Under the pieces are notes generated by a model. That model did not search any database. It was given only the letters and a program-made list of their open reading frames with translations, and was not told the DNA's origin. Of a stretch of 64,000 nt of DNA, positions 45,610-56,911 are shown piece by piece. The stretch lies in NCBI GenBank assembly GCA_002104985.1, contig MCGO01000084.1, positions 1-64,000 of the forward strand, written 5' to 3'. Position 1 is the stretch's first letter, and each line of letters opens with the position of its first letter. This DNA comes from Rhizoclosmatium globosum (lineage: Eukaryota; Chytridiomycota; Chytridiomycetes; Chytridiales; Chytriomycetaceae). Both the position numbers and the translations under genes were made by a program.

Positions 45610-46680
45610 ATGCCCCGTTCCCCCAAAAAGTTTCAAAAACGCACGCTCAAGAACTCGCTCGACCATCGTAGCTGGGACACAAAGCACTCAGTGATTCTTG
45701 CCAACTACCTCCGCAAGAAGGATCAACCTGACCAGCCATTGACTGGAAAGCCCGTGAAGGCTGCGTGTCCTGCTCTTAAAGATTTCAAAGCCCCGACACT
45801 CAACAGGAAGATCAAACAAGTAAGAGGCCGCCTTTTGGAGAATCCTGGTGAGTGATGATTAATTGTTGAGTCTATTACTGAATCTGAGTCATGCACAGAT
45901 TGGGATCCTCGAAACGATGTTGAACCAATGGAGCTCAATCCCAGCGATGACCCTGCGAACAGCGACGATGACAGCGATACTGATGGAGACAACGAAGGGA
46001 CTGGAGCGCCAAGACCCTCTACTATACCATCATCAGGTGGCATTGAGTCTTTACTTGGAAAGCTGCCGACATCAACACCCTCTACTACATGGCAACCATC
46101 TACTCCGTTTCCGCCCAATTCACTACTAGCAGCGGCTTCTTCGACGAACTCAACAGCCCCTACTCCTCCTCACACTGTCCGGGGAATTATGTACTCAAAG
46201 GATGTTATTCGTGCAACAAAGGCAATGCAATCAGACCTTCGCTTGCACGAGTTAGTGCGCTACCAGGCTCAGAATGGATTGATGAAGCTTATAGTCTACC
46301 TGCGCATTATTGGTGATACTGTCTTCGATTCAATTGTGTCTCAGGATGGCCGCACCCTCACCTACAACATACAACCTGCGGAAACACAGCCGCAGCTTTT
46401 CCTTGAAGATATGCATCATACCTCCTTGTTAGATCCTGCAGCAACAGCTGTTCTTCAGTATTTCTCAAACGACCCTGGCACTGAAGTCTTCAAATATGTT
46501 GTTACTTTGCCTGAAGCTGTAGATTCAAATTACGAACGAGAATACTTTATTTCTCGTGCTGTCAAAGGTGTGGACGCTAGCTCTGGCAAGCAGGTGTGGG
46601 TGAAGCAGAATGTTTGGTTAGTGAGAACTTACATTATCTCAGGACAGAAAGTCGGTGGAATGCGGAGTGCATGGCTTTAA
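45610..46680 (+). CDS. Partner protein of the DDE transposon
   Basis: Exons 45610-45847 and 45899-46680, about 340 residues, divergent from the transposase. The N-terminal basic part (SLDHRSWDTKHSVILANYLR, LNRKIKQVRGRLLENP) could be a Myb/trihelix-like DNA-binding helix bundle, the role filled by the second gene in Harbinger elements. An acidic linker (DDDSDTDGDNEG) and a Pro/Ser-rich stretch precede a globular C-terminus (LRLHELVRYQAQNGLMKLIV, VTLPEAVDSNYEREYFISRA). No family is recognised; the role is inferred from position. Confidence 0.72.
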
Positions 46681-47413
46681 TTCATCTCTCTTGGTTTTTA
46701 ATAAATACGTTGTTCGTGCAAACCCCTGGTCCACTCAAACCGGAAATCAAACAAACTCTACTTTCTACTACCTTGGAATCTACGCTACACTTGTAATTCT
46801 TGCATCCTGCCTGGTTTTGTCAACAAACTTATCCATGTACATTCAAGTTGGGCAACGTGCTGCCAAAGTCCTTCACTCCACAATGCTCAAAAGCGTACTC
46901 CACTCCCCAATGTCGTTTTTCGACACCACCCCACTTGGAAGAATCACAAACAGATTTGTCGGCGATATTGCATCCGTTGATGAATCTCTTGTCGACGTTT
47001 TCGTTGGTTTCTTCACAGACGTGACTCTCGCAATATCATCTGTTATTGTAGTCTGCGCAATTACGCCCATGTTCATCATCGTGATCATACCTCTCTTCGC
47101 GCTTTACATCTACATTCAGCTGTTTTACCTCAAATCATCTCAAGCTGTCCAACGAGTCTCAAGAACAACAGGATCCCCTGTATTTTCACACGCAAATACT
47201 ACATTTACAGGAGCTGCTACAGTGCGTGCATTCCAAAAAACTGTGTGGAATCATAACCACTCGATCCCGAGACCCAGTGCGCTGTCAAGTTCCGATACTC
47301 CAGTCAAGGTTCCAACCAAGGTTCCTGTCGAGGTTCCTTTCAAGGTTCCTTCCAACAAGGTTCCCTCAACGGGTTTACTATAAATACTGAAATCCTGATG
47401 AGGGAGAATCTTC

Positions 47414-47454
47414 ACTCGCTGATACTGTGCGTGTGCTGACTCTCCACTCATCAG
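47414..47454 (+). repeat. 41-bp direct repeat, copy 1 (inside the LTR-like element)
   Basis: Starts ACTCGCTGATACTGTGCG, ends CCACTCATCAG; identical copy at 47532-47572. This copy is followed by GTAAGC, a splice-donor-like sequence. Confidence 0.95.
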
Positions 47455-47531
47455 GTAAGCCTTGCTCTCATCATTTCTTTTATCTCTTTATTCATATGCT
47501 TTGGTTAATAGGTTGGATATTTTATATAAAG

Positions 47532-47572
47532 ACTCGCTGATACTGTGCGTGTGCTGACTCTCCACTCATCAG
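47532..47572 (+). repeat. 41-bp direct repeat, copy 2 (inside the LTR-like element)
   Basis: Identical to 47414-47454, preceded by TATATAAAG. Confidence 0.95.
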
Positions 47573-48864
47573 CGTCTTTATCCATATCCACCTTCGTACC
47601 ACTCAATTGCCCATCGTTATCGATCTCTGACACGTTCGAGATCTTCACTAAAACAGAGCTATATATTTCCAAAAACAACCGTCTTCAAGACGCCCAGCAA
47701 ACAACGTTTCTGAGCAATTTAGCATTTAACAAATGGCTTCAGTTTCGGTTGGAATGTATTGGTGCTTTAATTACGTTTGGCGCTGCCATATTCGCTGTTA
47801 TTCAGAGAGATAGTATTAGCGCTGGAAGTGCTGGACTCTCTATGAACTATGCAGTACAAATAACTGGATATCTTTATATGGTTATGTTGCAGTATGGTAT
47901 GCTACAGAATGCTGGTGTTTCTCTGGAACGAGTCTTTGAGTATTTTGACTTACCAAGCGAAGGACCACAACATACACCATTTGATGATGTTGTTAGTCGT
48001 GAAGGTAGATCTTGGCCTAAAGAAGGCCGGGTTGAATTCAAGGATTTGGCATTACGCTATCGCGATGAAACTCCGCTAGCACTCAAAGAGATTAGCGTGA
48101 GTATTCAAAAGGGAGAGAAAGTGGGTATTGTTGGAAGGTATGTATCATGATAGCTTTAAGAGTTTGAACTGACACTTTTTCATAGAACTGGGGCTGGGAA
48201 ATCGTCATTATCTGCGGCCCTCTTCCGTCTCACTGAAGCGGCGTCAGGCGCAATATTAATTGACGGAATAGATATTTCCAAACTCGGTCTCCACAAACTG
48301 CGAACAAGCATAACAGTGCTTCCACAAGATCCAATCCTATTTGCCGCTTCAGTACGAGACAATATCGATCCACGTCACGAACATTCCGACGACGCGATTT
48401 GGAATGTGTTAGAAGCTACACATGTCAAGCACAAGTTTAGTGGTCACGAACAAGGTTTAGAACAGAGACTTCAGTCTGGAGGAGAAGACCTTTCAGTCGG
48501 GGAGCGCCAACTGTTTTGCCTTGCGCGAGCAATTTTAAGAAATACACAAGTCTATGTACTAGATGAAGCTACAGCTGGAATAGATGTGGAAACGGATATG
48601 CTCATTCAAGAAACCATTCGACGCGAATTTAAGGATGCAACGGTTCTAACAATCGCTCATCGTATTCAGACTATTATGGACTATGACAAGATTCTTGTAT
48701 TGAATGATGGGAAAGTAGAAGAATTTGATACTCCTTCAAAGTTACTCAAGAATCCCAATTCTGTATTCTACCAGCTTGCAACCGCCGCTGGAATCAAAGA
48801 ATCAGACACATTTTGAAACATTCCGTTCAAACACGATATTTTTATTGTTTTCGTTGTTATGTTT

Positions 48865-50453
48865 TCACAACTCATCATGTCCAACAACAACCACCTTTTC
48901 ATCCTCCAATTCATGGCCATGTGCAACATTCACCGCATGATTTCTCTCTACATCTTCATCACTCTCACAAGCACCTGGTGTAACAACCCTCGCCAAGTAT
49001 TCACACTTATTTGGCTCTGAAACACTCAACACCTCATTCCGACCTCCACACTCGAATGTCACCTTCATACTTCGTTGAGGCCCATTCCAACATCCGAGAC
49101 CACCCGTAAATTCACCTTCTGTGTATAACAAGTTCTTTCCGGAATAGGCTGTTAGGTCTTTTCCAGTGAAACCCGACCAAGTTCCCAAGGATGTATCTGA
49201 GTTGGAGTATTTCGAGTGCTGAACAGCGTTGGAGAAGAAGCATAGCTTATAAATGTACTGATGAAAGAGTGTGAGTGGGTAATTGTAAGGTTTATATGAA
49301 AAATCGTTACCTCCTGGTTCGTATCGTATTCCAGACATCCCTCTTTCTGACTGAGGATTCCAAGACCACCGTCAAACCCAAGCTGTTGGGAGTGGCGCGT
49401 TTTCAGTGTGGTGAGATAATCCTGTTTCCCATTGAGTGCATCGTTTGCGGTGTCATGCACTTTTCGTGCCTTTTCAGCCGCTTTGCAGAGAACCACCTTT
49501 AGCACCAAAACAAAGAGAAATAAGAGGTACCTTCACGCGCTACAATGAGCTCTGGTGGGTCTGGGAATGCTTCTTCGCTAGTTGGTGTCACTGTTTCCAA
49601 AGGAGGGTCTTCCACTGTCTCAGTAGATGTACTGACATCTTCCAAAGGTTTATACTGATCCGCGATTTCATCTTCCTTCGCCTCCAGCGCTTCTGCCTCG
49701 ATACGCAGAGATTCGACCCGAGCCTTGAATTCTTCCATTTCCGCCTCAAGCGCCTGGATTTCCGCCACGCGTGCTTCATCTTCAAGTACTTTCAGGTCCA
49801 AGTATTCGCGTTTTGCCCTGATCCCCTGTTACGATAGACACAGTCAGACAACAACCAACAGTCGACAAGCAGCCAACGCACCTCCTCCGCCCCCCTCCGT
49901 TTCTCCCTCCGTTCTTCGCCGACAATCGCGGCCAATGCATCGCACACATTCTCGCATTCGTTGTCGTTCTCGTCCGAACCGTCGCAGCAGAGTTCAAAGT
50001 CGCAGACGCCGTCGTTGACGCGGTTCGAGGGAAGCCGCGCCGGTTCGTGGCCGTTGTTTGCGCAGAAGAAGACGCCAAAGGGACACGCTGACGTGCCTGG
50101 TTCGTCGCTGCCATCGACACAATCGCAGAAGTCTTTTGTTTTTTGGGTTGAAGTTGAAGTTGAAGATGTGTAATGTCAGGTGTAATGTCAGGTGTAATGT
50201 TAGAGAACAGGTTGTACGTGGTTCGCACTGTACCATCGTTCACGGAGGAATACGGAATTGTTTGTGATCCATCGAGACACGTGAATGTGTTGGTGGCCGA
50301 TGGCTGGTAGCGTGGGGCAACTTCAAGCAACGTTATTAGCCCAGGTAACGTCACAAACAATTCAATTCACCCACGCTTATCCGATACTCCACGCGGGATC
50401 TGTACCGCTGAAGCAGCCGTTGCTGTCGCTGCAAGAACAAGGGCAATGTGCAT
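48865..50453 (-). CDS. Glucosidase II beta subunit (PRKCSH / GTB1)
   Basis: Non-catalytic subunit of ER glucosidase II, which trims glucose from N-glycans and recruits the alpha subunit. The signal peptide ([16 protein letters not shown]) is followed by RGVS, then [18 protein letters not shown] and, after an intron with GTGCGA donor, [20 protein letters not shown] and [20 protein letters not shown] (LDL-receptor class A pair). A coiled coil with Glu-rich sequence comes next, then the MRH lectin domain ([43 protein letters not shown]). The protein ends GHDEL, an ER-retention signal (HDEL, 48868-48879). It diverges from the Zn2Cys6 gene with 52 bp between start codons. Confidence 0.93.
50171..50207. 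repeat. Three tandem copies of a 12-bp unit in a GTB1 intron
   Basis: TGTAATGTCAGG twice, then a diverged third copy (TGTAATGTTAGA), next to a GTTGAA triplet. Both lie inside the second intron of the glucosidase II beta gene. Confidence 0.8.
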
Positions 50454-50505
50454 CGCCTTTTAATTTATTGTTAATTTATTTTGTTATCTAACATCTTAAA
50501 GTTGA

Positions 50506-52434
50506 ATGAACGGTCCCCGCGATCCGTATCCTTCTCGAGTGACTTCGTGCCAAGAGTGCCAGCGAAGAAAAAAGGGTTGCACAAAAGAGCCCGCTGGATG
50601 CTCAGGCTGCCGATCAAAAGGAATCAAATGCATCTACCCCAACACTGGCAAAAACCTTCCTTCTCCAGTGTCCCAGACATACGAAACGCCTATCTATAGC
50701 TCAATATCGTATCCAATACCCCTGAACCAGTGGCTTAGCGGCAATTCTGTTCAGATTGCTCCTGCTCCAGCCATCACTCAATTCATGCAAGCAATAGAAG
50801 CTCCAATCTTGGAGTCGAACCACGACAATTGGTACATGGAAGATCCTGATCTTATGCCAACCATGGAGGACTTTGAATGCGTTCTCATGTTTGTAACAAC
50901 AAACTCTCGTGTCTCAACATTACAGTTTACAATGGACGTGAATGGATTCATGATGACATTCTTCACACAACCCCCCTCATTACGGTAAAGACCAACATTA
51001 TGGACGGCAATTATGGCTGAAGATTAAAACACACAGAGTGGTTGTCTGCGCCATTGCAGCGTATTTTTCGCAAACAATCTCTGATGAAGCTGCCCTCTGG
51101 TTCTTCAAACGAGCGCGAAAGGCCGTGATTCTTGCAGCAGACAAACCATCAGCTGCGACCGTCAAAGCGTTTTATTGGATTTATGTGTACTCGCAAGTAA
51201 TGAAGAAGGATCAACTGGGACTTCCGTTTTTGATAATGGCTGTGAACTTGGTACCGCTTTTGCAGTTGGATGTGGATCCTGATGAACTGCCTCATCTTTT
51301 TGGATCCAGCGAAATTGAAAGAGAAGAACGGCGGCGAATAACGTGGAGTCTATGTCTAGTATCAAATTGTACGTCATTGTTGAACATTGGATGATGAGGC
51401 TTACTAAATATTGGCATTCAGATGAGATGGCTCGAAATTTAGATTGTGGCTTAAAAAACATATTCTCTCACCAGGTGAAACCAATTCGGGCAATACCAGG
51501 TGTCTTTGGCGCCATCAGCTCGTGCGAGCCATTCTACGAAGTTCGGCGACTTATTGTGGTCATTAAGCAACATTACACAAGTACACCATCGTCACTTCAT
51601 GAAATAGTTTCATCAACTTCATATGTGAATCTACAACTTCAATATGAACTCATCCGATCAAAAGTTCCCTCTCATTTATTGCTACCCTTTGAATATCCTG
51701 ATGAAATAGCGTATGTACTCCTGAAAGACGTGGATCCGACGGAAGTTTTTGTGGTGTGCATGAATTTGGAACTTTTAACTTGTTTAACGCTCATATATCG
51801 CTCTCAATTGTATTTGTCAGGGTTTAACAACTTATTTATACCGCAGTTTACGTTGCCTATGTGTGGAAATATTGTCTGGGCCACAAAGCAATCGTATTCC
51901 GCTCTGGAAAACACAGCACGTGTTGTCAAAGTATTGATGGAGAAGTCGAATCACAGTCGAATTCGAGTGATTTTATATCACTCTCCATTATGGTATCCGT
52001 TGTTTGAAGTAATCGTCACTGCTTGGTTTTTGGTTTGTCGTATGGGACAAGAATGGTGGGAGTTTGTCCCATGCAACGTTGATTCTATAATTGAGATTGC
52101 TGAGCTACTGACCAGCTTTGCTCTTAAATTGATGTCAGAGAGGGGAATTTCTGAGCGAGTTGGACCTGTGATGCAAGCAATGCTACTGGAAATGAAGAGT
52201 ACAGCGAATGGGTCTGAAAATCGTATCAAAAAGGGAAAAAACGTTGACTGCATTGACATAAGCGAAAGTGTTTCCAATCATGGAGAATATCTTGCATACT
52301 TGGGATTGTTGGGCTTGGAACTTTCTGATGGTACTCGATGGGATGGGAAAATAGACGACAACTGGAGACAATTTTGGATTGAAATAAATCGTGGGCAGAG
52401 AATGGAGGAGACTACCGCCAGTTCTTGCTTCTGA
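50506..52434 (+). CDS. Zn2Cys6 fungal transcription factor
   Basis: The zinc cluster at residues about 15-42 is CQECQRRKKGCTKEPAGC plus SGCRSKGIKC, i.e. C-x2-C-x6-C-x6-C-x2-C-x6-C, the Gal4-type binuclear cluster. The middle homology region follows after two introns (near 50986-51036 and 51368-51420): AIAAYFSQTISDEAALWFFK and RRRITWSLCLVSN. The remaining C-terminal part is helical, ending at 52434. The gene would bind CGG-type sites; targets are unknown. It is head-to-head with GTB1, so the 52-bp interval serves both. Confidence 0.88.
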
Positions 52435-52635
52435 ATTGGAGTGGATACTTAACACCTCATCATCGACTTGGAATCAACAACGGATATTATTCTAACACTA
52501 TAGATATATACTGAATACATGAAACCGTCCGAATCATCGAATGGTTGCTTAAAATATTAAAGAAGCGTGTAATCTTCTTTTATTGGTGCTAACATAATGA
52601 TTGAAACAAAAAATGACAAAACATGTAGGTATTCA

Positions 52636-54572
52636 TTAAACCTTGTGAATCTCTCCACTGACACGGAATGGGTTCTTCAAGCGCTCTTGGAGCTCTGGGC
52701 GGTCCCACTCAGGGAAGCAGTTGAGGACAATCTTTTTGAAAATAAGCCCATCTTGTCTTTCGTCTCCACTCGCTCTGTAGTAGTTATAACCCCAGTGAGT
52801 CAATTCGTGTGGATTCAAGCCATACACCAAGAAACGGTCGTTCTTGATCAGATTGATTGCATCGGCCAAGATTGCACGGATAATCGAATATCCTTGAGAA
52901 ATTCCCTCTCCGTCTGTAGCTTCAAGAACAATTCCCGGATAAAACTCAACACGATTGATTCCATCTTTTCCGTAGTGCTTTTCCAACGCCGCAATGACGA
53001 CAGGGTCTGCCTTAGGACACTCGGGACCCGTAATCATTTCTTCATACGAATTGTACTCCTTCAAACGGAAGTGCTTGCGGAATTCGTTGAGAGTGCAAAG
53101 ACCTTGACGACGTGCAGACTCAATGCCTTCAATTTCAATCTCTCTCAAAGATTCTGGGACTTTACGGGCACCCATTTTGGATGTGACTCTCTCCATTCCG
53201 TTAGTAAGCATTTGGAGCAAATCCTTGTTGGAATACACTTTCGTGGCTGGGTCCCTGTGGTATCCAATACACATTGGTCCAAGGCTGTAATCTTCCTTAG
53301 AGAGACCGAATTCAGGCAAGAGTCCCATCATGGCTTTGCCGTGTTCCATCTTGGCTTTCTGGATCGCGGCCTCATTTCCGTCATTTTCAACGGCAGTCAA
53401 TTGGAACGAGAATTCCTTGCGGAGTTTCAAGTACTTGTCGATTGGGATAGACTTGAGCCAGTCCGCATCCTCGCGACTGATACCACTGTGCCAGCGGTAA
53501 ATGAAAGAGAACTCGGCGCTAACAACGTTACTAAAGCAATAATTTAGAGGAGTCGCATACGATGGCATAAAAAAAATCACGTACCCATAAGAAGCGTCCT
53601 TCGGGGTCTGCTCATTTGGTGCAAGGGAATACGTACCCTTAACATCAACATCCAAAATAGTCAACAAATACTCATGAAACACAACATTAGTGTAACAAGC
53701 AATATTAATGTTCCTCGCAGTCTGGAACACAATATCATCAGTCCGCTCAGCACTAAGTCTAGGGCTATCCTTCCCAGCCAAATGCGTGAACCGGTAGTTC
53801 TCCTGCACATTCACAGCATCCGTCAAAAGCTGCTTTGCAATGTAATTATGGTTTCTGTTGAACAGAATTAACAGGTACACCGTGGATGGGAGCTGGAACT
53901 GGAGTCTCGCGTCGGAAAACACGTCTGGCTTGATCAAACCGTCAACGCCTGTGCGGATTTGAGATTGCTCCTCTTTGGTGGGTCCGTAGAGGCAAGACAA
54001 GTCCAAGTAACTTGTGGTCTGGTTAATGGTTGGGTCGCCAGGCTTTGTCTTGAAAATGTCATGAGTAATCACACTGGCCATGGAGTGCAAGAGCATGTTG
54101 ACGCCAGCCTTGTTTCCGTCGAAGGGGACCTCGGACTCATCGGGTCTCTTCATAAGGTCATCAAAGAGTTGGCCGGCGTCTGGAAGCTCGCTTTTGACAG
54201 GGAAGTGCGAAGTCGTAATGGTTCTCGCATAGGGAGTGTTGGCGGCACCAAGATTCTGGTTCGATATGTAGTAGTTGGAACCATCTGCAGCACGGTGTCC
54301 CATGGCTGGATACTGGCGATTCACCTTGGGCAAGTCATCCCAAATTGCCATGAAAAACTGGCCATTCAGCTTGTCAGCTTGCTCTTTTGGAAGACTGGCA
54401 ACGAGCTGCAAAGTTTTTGTTGGTGGAAACTTGCGGTCGTCAAGAGCAGTGTCTTTGGAAGCAAGGCTGTAATTTTACAGAATTCGGTGTCAGAAAGTTG
54501 ACTATAAGACAATACTACTCACTCCATGACAAGCTCGATAGTCTTTGATTTAACTTGATCAGTCAATCCCAT
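52636..54572 (-). CDS. Ppo-type fatty-acid dioxygenase (haem peroxidase family), no P450 domain
   Basis: Fungal linoleate dioxygenase relative (PpoA/7,8-linoleate-diol-synthase family) that would add oxygen to unsaturated fatty acids to make oxylipins. Exon 1 (MGLTDQVKSKTIELVM, start 54572), then MDLASKDTALDDRKFPP after a short intron; a second intron lies at about 53524-53582. Motifs: SVITHDIF (distal haem region), DLSCLYG, LFNRNHNYIAKQL, EFSFIYRWHSGIS (catalytic Tyr and proximal His), and a C-terminal domain to HWGYNYYR. About 600 residues. The second half of classic Ppo enzymes, a cytochrome P450 with a Cys haem ligand, is absent, so the hydroperoxide product would need another enzyme. Confidence 0.9.
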
Positions 54573-54977
54573 GTTTTTTGTTTGGCAGATAAGTTTTAGA
54601 AGAAAGGGCGAGTCGAAATCGCCCTATTTATCGATTTTTGGCGCGCTTACAAACCGTTTCCAAAAAGCACGTGTCTTTTGGTATGGGTATTGTGATGTTT
54701 CTGCTCAGCAAGTGAACTTCGGCAAGTTCGACTTCACATCTTGGTGATGGAGTTATTTTTAAGTGAGGCTGGTTGTGGATGCAGGTTGGTTGAGGAAGGC
54801 GTCCATGTCTTGTACGAACGCGACGACATCGGGATCATCGTACCACATTGTTCGTTGCTGGTCTGTGGCTTCGATCCAATTTGTGAAGGCGACGGTCAAG
54901 AGGTTCCAACACTCGTACTCCAGTACCACGCCAGAGGTGAGGCGTTTGTCGGGATGGACAACATTACGAATTAAGAA

Positions 54978-54980
54978 TTA
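54978..54980. repeat. TTA target-site duplication (left) of the 1.6-kb transposon
   Basis: TTA immediately before GGCCCCGTTCAGCGAG; matching TTA at 56625-56627. Confidence 0.8.
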
Positions 54981-56624
54981 GGCCCCGTTCAGCGAGCAAA
55001 AACCGTTTTTGGCCTATTTATCGATAAATTGTTTATTTCCTGAAAGGCCTATTTATCAATAAATTCGCTTTCCCTGTTTATTGATAAATAGCTCAGAGCT
55101 GTTTATTGATAAATTCCGGCCATAAATAGCCATAAACAGCGATAAATTCGAAAATAGCGTTACATTGATTTAAATTGGTTTATTGACATTCAAAACAAGG
55201 CCTCATGAATCCAAAATACTCGCCATTTCAAGATGACCCATAAACATGGAACGTAGAATCTTGATGTTTCCAGGCTTGTCAGTCAAGAATAACATTTCAG
55301 AGGTGGGTCTGAGTCATAATGGTCGTTACTCATCGTTGCTATTCCTCCAACATGGGCTCAACCCTATTGCCCTCATCGACAGCCGCCGCGAAGACGTCCA
55401 CGGCGGCGCAGTTCTCCTTCCCGAGCTCTACATTGAACGCCTCACTTGCAACAACCGCCTCGATTCCCTCTACTCCAACGTCACCGAATCAACACACGCA
55501 CTGCTTTGTCTGGAGGCTACGCAACAAGTAACAGGAACAACATTCCTATACTCCATTACCCATTAGTAAAATAAAACACTCAATGCCAAAACGTAAAACA
55601 AGGATCAATCTACTTCCCTAAACTTTGAGGACGTTGACGCAATACGGAGGTAAGGAGTGGAAACAAAGAGAAGAGTACGGAGAAACGGGGCAATGGCTTC
55701 CAGCATGAGAAATAAAGGAGTAGGGGGAAGGATCACGTCTGCCGTTGATGTGTTCAACAATGAGAGTGAAGACATCAAAGGCGATGATTGTATGTATGCG
55801 CAGGCCAGAAACTTGTGTTGAAGAAGAAAAAGATGGGGGGAGTGGAAGGTGGCAGTGTGGCTGTGTAAGAAAAATTTTCCAATTTGAATTCAATCAGAGC
55901 CCTCACCACTCTTCCTTCTTTTTTCTTCAAGTTCCCAACCCTCCTTTCCAACTCCTCTCCCTCCCTCTCGCATACACAATGGCCCTCGTCAATCCTGTCA
56001 GCATCCCATTTACCTTTCTGCATCTAGGTATGTTGTTGATTCCTCTCCGTTCTTCTCCCGTTGCCCTCTTGTGTTCGTTATTTGTCACCGTCTGTTTTGT
56101 GTCAGTGGTTGACACTCTGTCTCTGAATGTATACGCTTGATTCAAACTTGGGATCGCTCTAATGCCTTGCTGCTTTCAATTGACATTGTGTTATTATAAG
56201 TGAGTAGTGTATCGAACGATGATTGTAGATTTTGGCGATTGAAGTTACAGTAGTTGTGATCATCATCAGCACTTCTCTGTTAATATGTATTACGAGATTG
56301 GTGTGTTCAAATAAAAGACTGTGTATTACATCATCTTTGCATTGTTGGTGGAATTGGTTGAAAATGGTAATAAACAGGGCCAAAAGCTGGTCCAGAGCTA
56401 CTTATGGAATTTATGGAATTTATGGCTATTTATGGATTGTGATAAACTGTTTATGGAATTTGTGAAAAAAACGATTTATTGATAAATAGTTTATTTGACA
56501 TAAACAGCTTTTTCAGTTTATTTCTAATAAACAGTTTATTGATAAATAGCCAGTCCATAAATTTCGATAAATTCACATAAATCACCACCAAACAAATAGC
56601 AATTTTTTCTCGCTGAACGGGGCC
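54981..56624. mobile_element. 1.6-kb non-autonomous transposon, PIF/Harbinger-like (TTA target)
   Basis: Terminal inverted repeats GGCCCCGTTCAGCGAG (54981-54996 and reverse complement at 56609-56624), extended by an A-rich run with one mismatch, flanked by TTA. A 3-bp TTA target and a GGCCC-type terminus fit PIF/Harbinger. Both ends are packed with short palindromic units such as CTATTTATCGATAAAT, TTTATTGATAAATAG and CCATAAATAGCCATAAAC, typical of transposase-binding subterminal arrays. No transposase is seen. The middle holds open frames (e.g. 55246-55566 plus strand) without recognisable domains. A possible captured promoter and first exon (MALVNPVSIPFTFLHL, 55979 to a GTATGT donor) is also present. 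Confidence 0.82.
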
Positions 56625-56911
56625 TTAGAAAAGTGGCTTGCCATGTGTCTCATTCAAAAGAGAGGATGCAGCGCCACATTTCTCAAAAAACTCATCACGA
56701 GGAGTGTTACGAAAACGATGTGAGGTCTATCCAGTAAAAACATATTCCCAGGGATCTGTCCGAACTGAAGCATTAAAAAATGGAGCCGTGTTTGATTGGA
56801 CACTTAATTACGTAGATAATGACGCACCTGAGAACCTTTTTTCCCCCATTGTTCGGGACGTACATTGTCTTCGAAATCAACAACTCATCAACGGAACATA
56901 CGGCAACAACA

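Larger units (their letters stand above)
47242..47649 (+). mobile_element. 408-bp LTR-like insertion
   Basis: Flanked by AAAAC (47237-47241 and 47650-47654), a 5-bp duplication typical of LTR retroelements. It starts TGTGTGGAATC and ends ATCTTCACT. It contains a tandem GGTTCC series (about 47305-47365), a TATA box TATAAATA (47379-47386) and two copies of a 41-bp sequence. Removing it with one AAAAC joins QKT to ELYISKNNRLQ in the ABCC frame. Size, target duplication and TATA suggest a solo LTR, although it does not end in CA, so a non-autonomous element is also possible. Confidence 0.75.
54759..56865 (-). pseudogene. Unidentified minus-strand gene broken by a TTA-flanked transposon
   Basis: Coding-like frames on both sides of the insertion. 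On the right (56865-56628) are MYVPNNGGKK, DPWEYVFTG and RFRNTPRDEFFEKCGAASSL, then NETHGKPLF. On the left (54971-54759) is VVHPDKRLTSGVVLEYECWN, then WYDDPDVVAFVQDMDAFLNQ, to a TAA stop. Third-position codon bias looks coding. The pieces do not join in one frame without an extra intron or indel. No family assigned; a VHPDK string alone is not a J domain. Its putative start is 46 bp from the divergent MFS gene, the spacing seen for other pairs here. Confidence 0.45.

Noticed and set aside
54763..54974. Plus-strand frame starting MVMELFLSEAGCGCR
   Set aside because: The opposite strand has better coding character (VVHPDKRLTSG...DMDAFLNQ) over the same bases.
54790..54975. J-domain protein because of a VHPDK string
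   Set aside because: The surrounding residues do not follow the J-domain helix pattern and HPD alone is not enough.
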